From assembly GCF_013522825.1 (NCBI RefSeq), contig NZ_JAAMQZ010000003.1:124001-188000 (forward strand): a stretch of DNA of 64,000 bases, written 5' to 3'. The DNA comes from Stutzerimonas stutzeri (GTDB taxonomy: Bacteria > Pseudomonadota > Gammaproteobacteria > Pseudomonadales > Pseudomonadaceae). The translations under genes were made by a program, and so were the position numbers. Under the pieces are notes generated by a model. That model ran no database searches and was not told the DNA's origin. It saw only the letters and a program-made list of their open reading frames with translations. This document shows positions 49,637-58,519 of the stretch, piece by piece (position 1 is the stretch's first letter; every line of letters begins with the position of its first letter).

Positions 49637-49696
49637 TGTAGGGCCGGACTTGTTCGGCCTTTTACCAATCCGTAGCCGAATAAATTCGGCCCTACA
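49637..49696. repeat. 60-bp palindromic repeat, family C, second copy
   Basis: TGTAGGGCC at the left pairs with GGCCCTACA at the right; inner arms CTTGTTCGGCC and GCCGAATAAA match the copy at 43350-43406, with a different loop. CAAGCGCTTTTATCGG follows, the same wording as the right arm of the ompR-envZ hairpin. Confidence 0.75.
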
Positions 49697-49740
49697 GTGC
49701 CCGTCTCAAGCGCTTTTATCGGTCTTTCCCAGGAGCCTTC

Positions 49741-51525
49741 ATGCCCGCGTTCGCCCCGTCCGTTGCCGACCGTTTCCTCGACCTCAACGACCTGTTGCGC
49801 GATCTGGTGGCCCAGGGCCGACTCCTGCAGGAAACCGCCGAGCAGTGCCTGGCCCTGCGCCGCAGCACGGCGGCCAGCCAGCAGCATCCGCTGGAATTCC
49901 TCGCCGCGCAGCAGCTCGACGACCTGGCGCGACCCGGCAAGAAGCTCGACCTGGAAACCCTCACCCTCTGGCTCGCCGAACAGGCCGGGCAGCCCTACCT
50001 GCGCATCGACCCGCTGAAGATCAACGTCGCGGCCATCACCCCGCTGATGTCCTACGCCTTCGCCCAACGCCACAAGATCCTCGCCGTGGCGGTGGACAGC
50101 TCGGCGGTGACCATCGCCAGCGCCCAGCCCTTCGTGAAGAGCTGGGAAGCCAACCTGACCCACGTGCTCAAGCGCCCGATCAGGCGCGTGGTGGCCAACC
50201 CGGTGGAATTGCAGCGCTTCACCGTGGAGTTCTACCGGCTGGCCAAGTCGGTCAGCGGCGCCACCGCCACGGACCAGAAGGTCAGTGGCACCGGCAACTT
50301 CGAGCAACTGCTCAACCTCGGCGCCAGCGACCAGGAGCCGGACGCCAACGACTCGCACATCGTCAACATCGTCGACTGGCTGTTCCAGTACGCCTTCGAC
50401 CAGCGCGCCAGCGACATCCACATCGAGCCGCGCCGCGAACAGGGCACGGTGCGCTTTCGCATCGATGGCGTGCTGCACAACGTCTATCAGTTCCCGCCGC
50501 AGGTGACCATGGCGGTGGTCAGCCGGTTGAAGAGCCTGGGTCGGATGAACGTCGCCGAGAAACGCAAGCCGCAGGACGGCCGGGTCAAGACCAAGACGCC
50601 GGATGGCGGCGAGGTGGAGCTGCGCCTGTCGACGCTGCCGACCGCCTTCGGCGAGAAGATGGTGATGCGCATCTTCGACCCGGAAGTACTGCTCAAGGGT
50701 TTCGACCAGCTGGGCTTTTCCGCCGAGGACCTGCGCCGCTGGCAGAGCATGACCCGCCAGCCCAACGGCATCATCCTGGTCACCGGCCCGACCGGCTCGG
50801 GCAAGACCACCACGCTCTACACCACGCTCAAGCAGCTGGCCACGCCAGAGGTGAACGTCTGCACCATCGAGGACCCGATCGAGATGATCGAGGGTGCCTT
50901 CAACCAGATGCAGGTGCAGCACAACATCGACCTGAGCTTCGCCAGCGGCGTGCGCGCGCTGATGCGCCAGGACCCGGACATCATCATGGTCGGCGAGATC
51001 CGCGACCTGGAAACCGCCGAGATGGCGATCCAGGCGGCGCTGACCGGACACCTGGTGCTCTCCACCCTGCACACCAACGACGCGCCCAGCGCCATCACCC
51101 GCCTGCTCGAACTGGGCGTACCGCACTACCTGCTCAAGGCGACGCTGCTCGGCGTCATGGCCCAGCGCCTGGTGCGCACGCTCTGCCCGCACTGCAAGGC
51201 GCCGGTGCAGCTGGATGCCGATGACTGGCAGACGCTGACCAAGCCCTGGAATGCGCCGCTGCCGACCCACGCACAGCAGGCGGTGGGCTGCATCGAATGC
51301 CGCGACACCGGCTATCGCGGGCGCGCCGGGGTCTACGAGATCATGCTGCTCAACGACGGCATCAAGCCGCTGATCAGCGCCGATACCGACCTCATCGCCC
51401 TGCGCCGCCAGGCCTTCAAGGACGGCATGCACAGCCTGCGCCTGTCCGGCGCGCAGAAGATCGCGGCGGGGCTGACCACGCTGGAGGAAGTGCTGCGGGT
51501 GACGCCGCAGAGCGAGCAGAAATAG
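49741..51525 (+). CDS. GspE/PilB-like secretion ATPase (orphan)
   Basis: 594 aa. An N-terminal MshEN/GSPII_E-type domain is followed by the ATPase: Walker A GPTGSGKTTT (about 348-357), Asp box TIEDPIEMIEGAFNQMQVQ, Walker B DPDIIMVGEIRDLETAEMA, His box LSTLHTNDAPSAI, and a zinc-binding C-terminal module (CPHC ... CIECRDTGYRGRAGVYE). Such ATPases power type II secretion or type IV pilus extension. No other pilus or secretion gene is near; the equivalent P. aeruginosa locus is, as I recall, also solitary. Confidence 0.9.
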   Translation: MPAFAPSVADRFLDLNDLLRDLVAQGRLLQETAEQCLALRRSTAASQQHPLEFLAAQQLDDLARPGKKLDLETLTLWLAEQAGQPYLRIDPLKINVAAITPLMSYAFAQRHKILAVAVDSSAVTIASAQPFVKSWEANLTHVLKRPIRRVVANPVELQRFTVEFYRLAKSVSGATATDQKVSGTGNFEQLLNLGASDQEPDANDSHIVNIVDWLFQYAFDQRASDIHIEPRREQGTVRFRIDGVLHNVYQFPPQVTMAVVSRLKSLGRMNVAEKRKPQDGRVKTKTPDGGEVELRLSTLPTAFGEKMVMRIFDPEVLLKGFDQLGFSAEDLRRWQSMTRQPNGIILVTGPTGSGKTTTLYTTLKQLATPEVNVCTIEDPIEMIEGAFNQMQVQHNIDLSFASGVRALMRQDPDIIMVGEIRDLETAEMAIQAALTGHLVLSTLHTNDAPSAITRLLELGVPHYLLKATLLGVMAQRLVRTLCPHCKAPVQLDADDWQTLTKPWNAPLPTHAQQAVGCIECRDTGYRGRAGVYEIMLLNDGIKPLISADTDLIALRRQAFKDGMHSLRLSGAQKIAAGLTTLEEVLRVTPQSEQK

Positions 51526-51529
51526 AGCA

Positions 51530-51573
51530 GCTGCAAGCTGCAAGCTGCAAGCTGCAAGCTGCAAGCTGCAAGC
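51530..51573. repeat. tandem heptamer array GCTGCAA x 6.3
   Basis: Six perfect copies of GCTGCAA plus two bases, beginning 4 bp after the gspE-like stop. Seven is not a multiple of three and the array lies outside genes. Confidence 0.95.
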
Positions 51574-51581
51574 GAGCGTAG

Positions 51582-51607
51582 GGTGGATGTCGCTTTTTAC
51601 ATCCACC
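51582..51607. repeat. GGTGGATGT hairpin
   Basis: GGTGGATGT (51582-51590) pairs perfectly with ACATCCACC (51599-51607) around CGCTTTTT. It may act as a terminator for the ATPase gene. Confidence 0.7.
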
Positions 51608-51619
51608 ATGACTCCGCTC

Positions 51620-51645
51620 GTCGGGTCGGAGAAGCGTGACCCGAC
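51620..51645. repeat. REP-like hairpin, family A
   Basis: GTCGGGTC (51620-51627) pairs perfectly with GACCCGAC (51638-51645); loop GGAGAAGCGT. Same family as 413-438. Confidence 0.75.
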
Positions 51646-51650
51646 CTACA

Positions 51651-51691
51651 GCTGGAGGCTGGAGGCTGGAGGCTGGAGGCTGGAGGCTGGA
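51651..51691. repeat. tandem heptamer array GCTGGAG x 5.9
   Basis: Five full copies of GCTGGAG and a sixth lacking one base. The unit differs from the GCTGCAA array 80 bp away by two bases (CA versus GG-type change), so both probably arose from one family of 7-mers. Confidence 0.95.
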
Positions 51692-51772
51692 CAGAATCGC
51701 TCCGGACAATGCCGGTCAAGCCTTTTCGTCCAGCTTTCCAGCTTCAAGCGCTCTTATCGGCTTTTACAGCTT

Positions 51773-52480
51773 TTATCCCTGCCGCGCCGCCAGTATCCCC
51801 GCCACGCGCGCTGGCTCGCAATTGAGGTAGGCCGAGGACTGCAGCCAGTCCTGATCGGGATACCAGGAGAACATGAACTGGCCGCCCTTGAGGCTATCGA
51901 CCACCATCCGCGCCACTTCCGGGCGCACTGCCGGGCAACCCTGGCTGCGACCGATGCGGCCCTGAGTGGCGATCCAGGCAGGGTTTACGTAGTCCGCCGG
52001 GTGGATGACGATAGCCCGTTCGCGGGCCAGGTCGTTCACGCCGGGTTCGAGCCCGTCCATGCGCAGTGAATAGCCGTGCTTGCCGCTGTAGCTCTCAGCC
52101 GTACGGAACAGACCGATGCTCGACTGGTGACTGCCGAGGACATTGGAAAAGCGCGTGGCGTGGTTTTCACCGGATTTCTGCCCATGGGCGACGAATTCTT
52201 CGAGCAACAATCGCTTGCGTTGGAGGTCGAAGATCCACAGCCGCCGCTCAGAGGACGGCAGTGAGAAATCAATCACCGCCAGCCGTTGCGCAGGGCTGGC
52301 GCCGTTGTTTACGGCACACTGCATGGCCGCTACGGCATGGGTCAGGACCCGTGTGTCCAGAGCGGGCGCTACTCGCGACAGATCATCCAGCAGCGGCTGA
52401 TAGGAAGGAGCGGCCCAGGCCAGCGGTGCCGACACCAGCAAACCGGCGGCAAGGCACAGGCGCCGAAGCATGACCATCAT
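51773..52480 (-). CDS. murein L,D-transpeptidase catalytic-domain protein
   Basis: 235 aa with a signal peptide (residues 1-23, ending AWAAP). The YkuD_2 family core is visible: VIDFSLPSSERRLWIFDLQ, GENHATRFSNVLGSHQSSIGLF, then the active-site region HPADYVN ... GRIGRSQGCPAV with His, Ser and catalytic Cys. Such periplasmic enzymes form or rearrange 3-3 crosslinks or attach proteins to peptidoglycan. It stands divergent to a second L,D-transpeptidase 211 bp away. Confidence 0.9.
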   Translation of the reverse strand: MMVMLRRLCLAAGLLVSAPLAWAAPSYQPLLDDLSRVAPALDTRVLTHAVAAMQCAVNNGASPAQRLAVIDFSLPSSERRLWIFDLQRKRLLLEEFVAHGQKSGENHATRFSNVLGSHQSSIGLFRTAESYSGKHGYSLRMDGLEPGVNDLARERAIVIHPADYVNPAWIATQGRIGRSQGCPAVRPEVARMVVDSLKGGQFMFSWYPDQDWLQSSAYLNCEPARVAGILAARQG

Positions 52481-52534
52481 GTGCTTGATACCTCATCCGG
52501 CGCCAATGCTGCGGTTTCCCGCCTGGCCGGCGCC

Positions 52535-52540
52535 TATAAT
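52535..52540 (+). promoter_or_regulatory. -10 element upstream of the YcbB-like gene
   Basis: A perfect TATAAT 151 bp before the coding start, with no good -35 at 17 bp. A 14-codon open frame (52569-52613) lies between it and the gene; it has no clear ribosome site, so I do not call it a leader peptide. Confidence 0.4.
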
Positions 52541-52691
52541 CGCCATCTAATAGCGAAACAAGTCAGACATGGGCAAAAAACCACCTCTGACAGAACATGT
52601 TGTAGTGACCTGAGTGGGCCTGGTTTTCCCAGTGCCGCAGCCGGTTCAGCGGCGAAGTCTAGCAGTCGACGGGTTAGCCTGGAGTGAAGCC

Positions 52692-54308
52692 TTGTACAAA
52701 AAACATGCATTTCGTCTATTCGCTCCGCTTTTGCTCACGCCCCTGCTGGCGTGCGCCGAAGCGGGCAGCGAGTCGCCCGGCTCCATGCACGACGCGCTGC
52801 AGATGCTTCCCCAGGCCTGCGGCAAACCGCTGGCCAATATCGATCAGCAGGCGCACGAGCGACTGTCTGCGCTGTATGGCCGCACGCAGTTCGAGCGCTT
52901 ATGGACCACCTATGCGCAACTCGACGAATTGCTGGTCCAACTCGAGGCGCTGGTCGACGACGGCCTGGAACCTGCGACCTATCACCCCGAGGCCATTCGC
53001 CAGGCGATGCAGACCGCAACCGCCGAGCCGTTGCAGCGCGAGTGCGGCGACCTGCTCGCCAGCCACGGCTATCTTCTGGCGCTGCAGCATCTGGCCCTGG
53101 GTCGTTTACCCCAGGCGCGCCACGAGCCGATCTGGCGCAGCCCCGATTCCCCTGCACGAAGACAGCACGACGAGCACCTGCTGCAGATCGCGGCGCAGGC
53201 GCTGCCAACGCCCCGGCTGGCCTTCGACAAGGCGCGCCCGTCGCTGGAACAGTACCGCAACCTGCGCAAGGCCTATGCACAGCTACGCAGCGCCGAACAA
53301 CCCGAGCACCCGCCTATCCCGTCCGGCAAGGCCTTGCGCCCCGGCATGTCGGACCCGCGCCTGCCGCTGCTGCGTCAGCGCCTGAGCGACGACAGCTATC
53401 TACCGGCGGCTGCCTCCCCGGACGATACGGACAACCGTTACAACGCCTCCGACGAGGCGGCGCTCAAGGCTTTCCAGCGCCATCACGGCTTGCAGGATGA
53501 CGGCGTTCTGGGCGCCGAAACCCTGGCCGCGCTGAATGTCACGCCGGAGGAGCGACTGGACCAGCTACGGGTGAATCTTGAGCGCTTTCGCTGGTTTTCA
53601 CGTGATATAGAGCCCCAGTCGCTGCTGGTGGACATTGCAGGCGGACGGGTCGTCCACTTTCATCAGGGCCAGCCGTTGTGGGAAACCCGCGCCCAGGTCG
53701 GTCGCAGCAGCCGACAAACGCCGGCCATCAAATCCAGCGTTACCCGCCTTACGCTGAACCCGACCTGGACCATACCGCCGACCATTCTGCGCGAAGACAT
53801 GCTGCCGAAGATTCGGGAAAACCCCGATTACCTCATCCAGCAGAACCTGCAGGCCCTCGATCACCAGGGCAATCCACTCGACCCGCAACTGATCGACTGG
53901 ACCAACCCCGGCAATATTCTTCTGCGCCAGGCAGCCGGGCCGGGCAATCCGCTCGGACGGGTGGCGATCCGTTTTGCCAACCCCTACTCGATCTATCTGC
54001 ACGACACACCGAGCCAGGGCCTGTTTGACCGTTCGCAGCGGGCCTTCAGCTCTGGCTGCGTCCGGGTCGAATCGGTGATGCAACTGATCGACCTGCTGCT
54101 GGCTGACAGCGAGTACGAGCGCTTCGAGCGGCTCCTTGAAACAGGCAAGACCTACGAACTTCGACTGACCAAACCCATGCCGATACTGCTTGCTTACTGG
54201 ACTGCCGAAGCCGACAGTACCGGCCAGCCGCACTATCGCCCCGATATCTACCAGCATGACCGCAGCCTGCTTGCCGCACTGCGGGCCGCCGATCAAGCCA
54301 GCCAATGA
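52692..54308 (+). CDS. YcbB/LdtD-like L,D-transpeptidase
   Basis: 538 aa from TTG 52692 (GGAG 8 bp upstream), giving MYKKHAFRLFAPLLLTPLLACAE, a signal peptide with a possible lipobox (LLAC). A scaffold domain (about 40-220) leads to a peptidoglycan-binding module (NASDEAALKAFQRHHGLQDDGVLGAETLAALN) and a YkuD catalytic domain with HDTP ... FSSGCVRVE carrying His and Cys. It forms 3-3 peptide crosslinks. Downstream the kinase gene follows at 54397. Confidence 0.92.
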   Translation: MYKKHAFRLFAPLLLTPLLACAEAGSESPGSMHDALQMLPQACGKPLANIDQQAHERLSALYGRTQFERLWTTYAQLDELLVQLEALVDDGLEPATYHPEAIRQAMQTATAEPLQRECGDLLASHGYLLALQHLALGRLPQARHEPIWRSPDSPARRQHDEHLLQIAAQALPTPRLAFDKARPSLEQYRNLRKAYAQLRSAEQPEHPPIPSGKALRPGMSDPRLPLLRQRLSDDSYLPAAASPDDTDNRYNASDEAALKAFQRHHGLQDDGVLGAETLAALNVTPEERLDQLRVNLERFRWFSRDIEPQSLLVDIAGGRVVHFHQGQPLWETRAQVGRSSRQTPAIKSSVTRLTLNPTWTIPPTILREDMLPKIRENPDYLIQQNLQALDHQGNPLDPQLIDWTNPGNILLRQAAGPGNPLGRVAIRFANPYSIYLHDTPSQGLFDRSQRAFSSGCVRVESVMQLIDLLLADSEYERFERLLETGKTYELRLTKPMPILLAYWTAEADSTGQPHYRPDIYQHDRSLLAALRAADQASQ

Positions 54309-54396
54309 ACAGACCGGCGGCTCTGGCAGATTGCCCGTAGACCGAGGTCTACTTGTTACAAAGTCCAGCCCGAGTATCTTGCGCACCGGCGCAGGC

Positions 54397-57300
54397 ATGC
54401 CTGGAGACAACAATGATTTTGCCGACATGGACAGACGAGCAGAAATCTTGAACAACGAAAATCAAGTCAAAGGCCGGGACGAAACTGAGCGACGGGCAGC
54501 ATTAGCCGATTACGGCATTTTCGAGATGCCCGACGAAGCGGTATTCGATGATCTGGTATCGCTGGCTGCGCAGTTGTGCGGCACAACCAGCGCCGCCATC
54601 ATCTTTCTCGACGACGAGCGCCAGTGGATCAAGGCCTCGCTCAATCTCGACGATCACAGCCGAGCCTGCGCCGCTGCACTCTGTGCCAGGGCGATGGTGA
54701 ACGCGCCGGCACTGGTCATCGAAAACCTTGCCACCGATCCGCAGAGCGAGCAGCTGTCCGGCTTTTATGCCGCTGCGCTGCTGCATACCCCGCAGGGGCT
54801 GCCGCTCGGCGCATTGTGCGTACTGGATGCCGTACCTCGACCGTTTTCCGAGCAACAGCTGGCGCAATTGCAGACACTGGCACGGCAGGTCATGGCCTTG
54901 CTGGAGCTGCGCCGAGGCCAATTTCGGGTCAACAGAACTGAGGGCTGCGCACACATTCGCAACGTAGTGGACCGGGCGAGCCAGGCCCTGCTGGAAGCCG
55001 AACAGCGGGTCAGCCTGGCTAATGAAATCGCCTCCATCGGCGTCTGGGAATATGACCTCGAACAGAATGTCCTGCATTGGGACACCCAACTCAAGGCGCT
55101 CGCTGGGATCGCCGCCGACGAGCCGGAGCTGAGCGTCAAGGAGTTCCTTGCCAGGGTTCACGACGATGACCGCCAGGCCTTGCTCGGCGCCTTTCGCAGC
55201 GCTCTGGAGGGCCAGGGTGACGGCGAGCTCAACCTCGACTATCGGGTTTACGACGCCGCCAGCGACCAGTTCCGCTGGCTGACCAACCGGGGCCGCCGCC
55301 TGCAAGGCCCTGACGGCAAGATCCGCCTGCTCGGAACCGCGCGGGAAATCACCGCCGAACGCAACGCGGCACTGAAGCTGCTGCGCATGAATACCCTGCT
55401 CGAAGAGCAGATCCGGGACAGAAAGCTCACCGAGCAGCGCCAGACACTGCTCATGGAGCTGGGCGATCTGCTGCGTGGGCAGCCTGACAGCGTCACCATC
55501 ATCACTGCCGTCGTACAGACGCTGGGGACGACCCTGAGCGTTACCCGCGCCGCTTTTCTGAGCATCAACCCCGGCGGCCATTACGCCACCGTCGAACGCT
55601 ACTGGAGCGGCGGCGCCCTGGGCGATCATGGCGAACGCATGTGCTTCGCCGATTACGGCGACTTCATCTACGACCTGCAGAACGATGAACTGGTCGTGGT
55701 CGAAGACGTGCAGCACGACACCCGCACCGCCGCGCAGGCTGCAGCCCTGCGGCTGCGACACATCCAGAGCCTGGTCTGTGTGCCGCTGCAGGAGCAGGGT
55801 CGCCTGAGCGCCGCCCTGATTCTGCTGCAGGATCGCCCGCGCCAGTGGGCCGAAGAGGACATATCCTTCATCCGCGAAGTGGCCGACCGCGCCTGGACCG
55901 CTGACGAGCGCATCCGTGCCGAGCGCGCCCTGCGCGCCAGCGAAGAACAGTTCCGCACACTGGCCGACAACATGAGCCAGTTCGCCTGGATGGCCGACCC
56001 GACCGGGCACATCTACTGGTACAACAAACGCTGGTACGACTACACCGGCACGACCTACGAAGCCATGCGCGCCCTGAGCTGGCGCGCGGTGAACCACCCC
56101 GACCACCACGAACGGGTCAGCGCCTCGATGAGGCGAGCCGTGGCCATCGGCTCGATCTGGGAGGAAACCTTTCCGTTGCGCGGCAAGGATGGCCAGTACC
56201 GCTGGTTCCTGTCGCGCGCGCTGCCCATCCGCGATGACTTCGGCCAGGTCACGCACTGGTTCGGCACCAACACCGACATCACTGCCCAGGTTACCGCCGA
56301 GGAAGCGCTGCGCGAACTCAACGACAATCTCGAACGCCGCGTCGCCGAACGCACCCGCGAACTGGCGGAGATCAATCATCTGCTGCATCTGGAAATGGGC
56401 GAACGCGAGCGCGCCGAGGAAACCCTGCGCCATGCGCAGAAAATGGAAGCCATCGGCCAGCTCACCGGCGGCCTGGCCCATGACTTCAACAACATGCTGA
56501 GCGGCGTGCTGGGGGCGCTGGAGCTGATCCAGCGGCGGGTCGCCAGCGGTCGGGTGAACGACCTCGACCGTTATGTCGATGCGGCCACCACCTCGGCCAA
56601 TCGCGCCGCGGCACTGACCCATCGCCTGCTGGCCTTCGCCCGCCGCCAGTCGCTGGACCCCAAGCCGGTGGACGTCAACCGGCTGGTGCTGTCGATGGAA
56701 GACATGCTGCGCCGTACCATGGCCGAGCACATCACCTTCGAAACCCGTCTGCAGGCGGACCCCTGGCTGGCCTATACCGATGCCCACCAGCTGGAAAACG
56801 CCCTGCTCAACCTGGTGATCAACGCCCGTGATGCCATGAGCGAAGGCGGCAGGCTGATCATCCAGACCGGCTGTGTGCAGATCGACGACACCCAGCATGA
56901 CCACCTCGAACCGGGTGATTACATCACACTCAGCGTGGCCGACAATGGCTGCGGCATGCCGGCGGAGGTGATCGCCAAGGCCTTCGACCCGTTCTTCACC
57001 ACCAAGCCCATCGGCCAGGGCACCGGTCTCGGATTGTCGATGGTTTACGGCTTCGTCAAGCAGACCGGCGGGCATGTGCGCATCGACAGCACCCCCGGCC
57101 AAGGTACGCTGATCACCCTGTTCCTGCCGCGCAACCAGGCGCAGGTAGAAGCGCCGGAAGTGCAGGACAGGCCCGCCCTGGAGACACAGGGCGCGTGCAT
57201 CGGAGAAACCGTGCTGGTGGTGGAGGACGAGGTCGCGGTGCGCATGCTGGTGATCGAAGTGCTGGAGGAACTCGGTTATCGGGTGCTCGAAGCGCTGGAT

Positions 57301-57570
57301 GGCACGACCGCCCTGCCTTATCTGCAAGGCGATCAGCGTATCGACCTGCTGCTCAGCGACATCGGCCTGCCCGGTATCAATGGCCGGCAGCTAGCGGAAA
57401 TCGCCCGCCAGCTTCGCCCGCAACTCAAGGTACTGTTCATCACCGGATACGCACCCGACGCCGGAGTTCGCGACGAATTTCTTGCGCCGGGCATGGACAT
57501 GCTCAGCAAACCCTTCAGCATCGACACCCTCGGCGCCAGGGTTCGTGAACTGATCGGGCGCAACGGATAA
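54397..57570 (+). CDS. multi-sensor hybrid histidine kinase (GAF-PAS-GAF-PAS-HisKA-HATPase-REC)
   Basis: 1057 aa from ATG 54397 (another in-frame ATG at 54427; neither has a strong ribosome site). No membrane segment. GAF 1 covers about residues 40-175, PAS 1 about 205-325 ([23 protein letters not shown]), GAF 2 about 360-500, PAS 2 about 515-635 ([23 protein letters not shown]), then a coiled coil, HisKA with His695 in [11 protein letters not shown], HATPase ([25 protein letters not shown]) and a receiver with acceptor Asp988 (LLSDIGLPG) and SKPF Lys. A cytoplasmic kinase integrating several signals; output partner unknown. Confidence 0.9.
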   Translation: MPGDNNDFADMDRRAEILNNENQVKGRDETERRAALADYGIFEMPDEAVFDDLVSLAAQLCGTTSAAIIFLDDERQWIKASLNLDDHSRACAAALCARAMVNAPALVIENLATDPQSEQLSGFYAAALLHTPQGLPLGALCVLDAVPRPFSEQQLAQLQTLARQVMALLELRRGQFRVNRTEGCAHIRNVVDRASQALLEAEQRVSLANEIASIGVWEYDLEQNVLHWDTQLKALAGIAADEPELSVKEFLARVHDDDRQALLGAFRSALEGQGDGELNLDYRVYDAASDQFRWLTNRGRRLQGPDGKIRLLGTAREITAERNAALKLLRMNTLLEEQIRDRKLTEQRQTLLMELGDLLRGQPDSVTIITAVVQTLGTTLSVTRAAFLSINPGGHYATVERYWSGGALGDHGERMCFADYGDFIYDLQNDELVVVEDVQHDTRTAAQAAALRLRHIQSLVCVPLQEQGRLSAALILLQDRPRQWAEEDISFIREVADRAWTADERIRAERALRASEEQFRTLADNMSQFAWMADPTGHIYWYNKRWYDYTGTTYEAMRALSWRAVNHPDHHERVSASMRRAVAIGSIWEETFPLRGKDGQYRWFLSRALPIRDDFGQVTHWFGTNTDITAQVTAEEALRELNDNLERRVAERTRELAEINHLLHLEMGERERAEETLRHAQKMEAIGQLTGGLAHDFNNMLSGVLGALELIQRRVASGRVNDLDRYVDAATTSANRAAALTHRLLAFARRQSLDPKPVDVNRLVLSMEDMLRRTMAEHITFETRLQADPWLAYTDAHQLENALLNLVINARDAMSEGGRLIIQTGCVQIDDTQHDHLEPGDYITLSVADNGCGMPAEVIAKAFDPFFTTKPIGQGTGLGLSMVYGFVKQTGGHVRIDSTPGQGTLITLFLPRNQAQVEAPEVQDRPALETQGACIGETVLVVEDEVAVRMLVIEVLEELGYRVLEALDGTTALPYLQGDQRIDLLLSDIGLPGINGRQLAEIARQLRPQLKVLFITGYAPDAGVRDEFLAPGMDMLSKPFSIDTLGARVRELIGRNG

Positions 57571-57633
57571 CGCGCGGAGGAACTCCGCCAGTCGCTTGGC
57601 AGTCTCTGAAGGAGATCAGACGGAGACACCATC

Positions 57634-57942
57634 ATGCGCACAACACTTCTGGCTGCTCTTGCGATGAGCTGCATACCCTTTGGCATGGCAATGGCGGACG
57701 GCAGTTTCGTCCGCCAGATCCTCTCTTCCGGCGCGACTACCGGCTCGACCTATCTGACATTCAAGGACAACAAACTGGTAGCGAACGTCCGCGAAGATGC
57801 CGGCAGCTTCGTCGCCAGTGACGGCGCCATTCGCGGCCCCTATCTCGAAGCCATGCTGGTGCAATTGCGCAGCGAGCAGCCGCAACTGCAGGCCAGCGAT
57901 CTGGAGCTGGCCCGCGCACTTCTTGCCGCCGAACAGCGCTAG
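57634..57942 (+). CDS. DUF2388 exported protein
   Basis: 102 aa. A signal peptide (residues 1-21) is followed by SFVRQILSSGATTGSTYLTFKDNKLVANVREDAGSFVASDGAIRGPYLEAML and a leucine-rich end, the pattern of Pseudomonas DUF2388 proteins, which often occur in several copies. Function unknown. ATG has CGGAGACACC upstream. Confidence 0.82.
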   Translation: MRTTLLAALAMSCIPFGMAMADGSFVRQILSSGATTGSTYLTFKDNKLVANVREDAGSFVASDGAIRGPYLEAMLVQLRSEQPQLQASDLELARALLAAEQR

Positions 57943-58013
57943 CAGCCTGAAAATAGCCAGGTCCGCTCAGGGCTGGCCCTGAACAATCGACTATTCAAAA
58001 AACCGGAGGAACC

Positions 58014-58436
58014 ATGAAAAAAACCGCATCCGCCGTCTGGCAGGGCGACCTGAAAAGCGGCAAGGGCACCATCAGCACCGAGAGCGGCGCGCTGAAGGAC
58101 AATCCATACGGCTTCAACACCCGTTTCGAGGATGCGCCCGGCACCAATCCCGAGGAATTGATCGGCGCCGCCCATGCCGGCTGCTTCTCGATGGCGCTGT
58201 CGCTGATGCTCGGCCAGGCCGGTTTCACCGCCGAACGCATCGCCACTCGTGCCGAAGTCACCCTGGACAAGGACGGCGAAGGTTTCAGCATCACCGCCAT
58301 CGCCCTGACTCTCGACGCCCAGATTCCCGGTATCGATGAAGCGCAGTTCCAGCAGATCGCCAACCAGGCGAAGGAAGGCTGTCCGGTCTCCAAGGTCCTC
58401 AACGCCCAGATCAGCCTGACTGCCAACCTGGCGTAG
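58014..58436 (+). CDS. osmC: OsmC-family peroxiredoxin
   Basis: 140 aa. Both reactive cysteines are present, in AAHAGCFSMALSLML and EGCPVSKVL, with the conserved Glu/Arg of the active site (GTNPEELIGAAHAG). OsmC reduces organic hydroperoxides in the cytoplasm and is usually induced by osmotic or stationary-phase stress. GGAGG lies 6 bp before the ATG. OsmC rather than Ohr is suggested by length and by EDAPGTNPEEL. Confidence 0.9.
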   Translation: MKKTASAVWQGDLKSGKGTISTESGALKDNPYGFNTRFEDAPGTNPEELIGAAHAGCFSMALSLMLGQAGFTAERIATRAEVTLDKDGEGFSITAIALTLDAQIPGIDEAQFQQIANQAKEGCPVSKVLNAQISLTANLA

Positions 58437-58456
58437 GCTGGCTTTGAAGCCCCGAT

Positions 58457-58498
58457 AAAAAACGCCACCACCGGTTGAAAACCGTGGCGGCGTTTTCT
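58457..58498. terminator. bidirectional terminator between osmC and dctP
   Basis: AAAACGCCACCA.CCGGTT pairs with AACCGTGGCGGCGTTTT with one bulged base; A and T runs lie on both sides, so it can serve both converging genes. Confidence 0.85.
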
Positions 58499-58519
58499 TC
58501 AATGCATCCCGCCAAACGA

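Noticed and set aside
51530-51691. Possible CRISPR-like array
   Set aside because: The units are 7-bp perfect tandem repeats with no spacers; not CRISPR.
52569-52613. 14-codon open frame between TATAAT and the YcbB-like gene, as a leader peptide
   Set aside because: No clear ribosome site and no regulatory codon run.
54502-57327. 941-codon open frame on the minus strand inside the hybrid kinase
   Set aside because: Antisense shadow caused by high GC at third positions; the protein has low-complexity Val/Gly/His-rich wording and no family, while the plus strand encodes a complete kinase.
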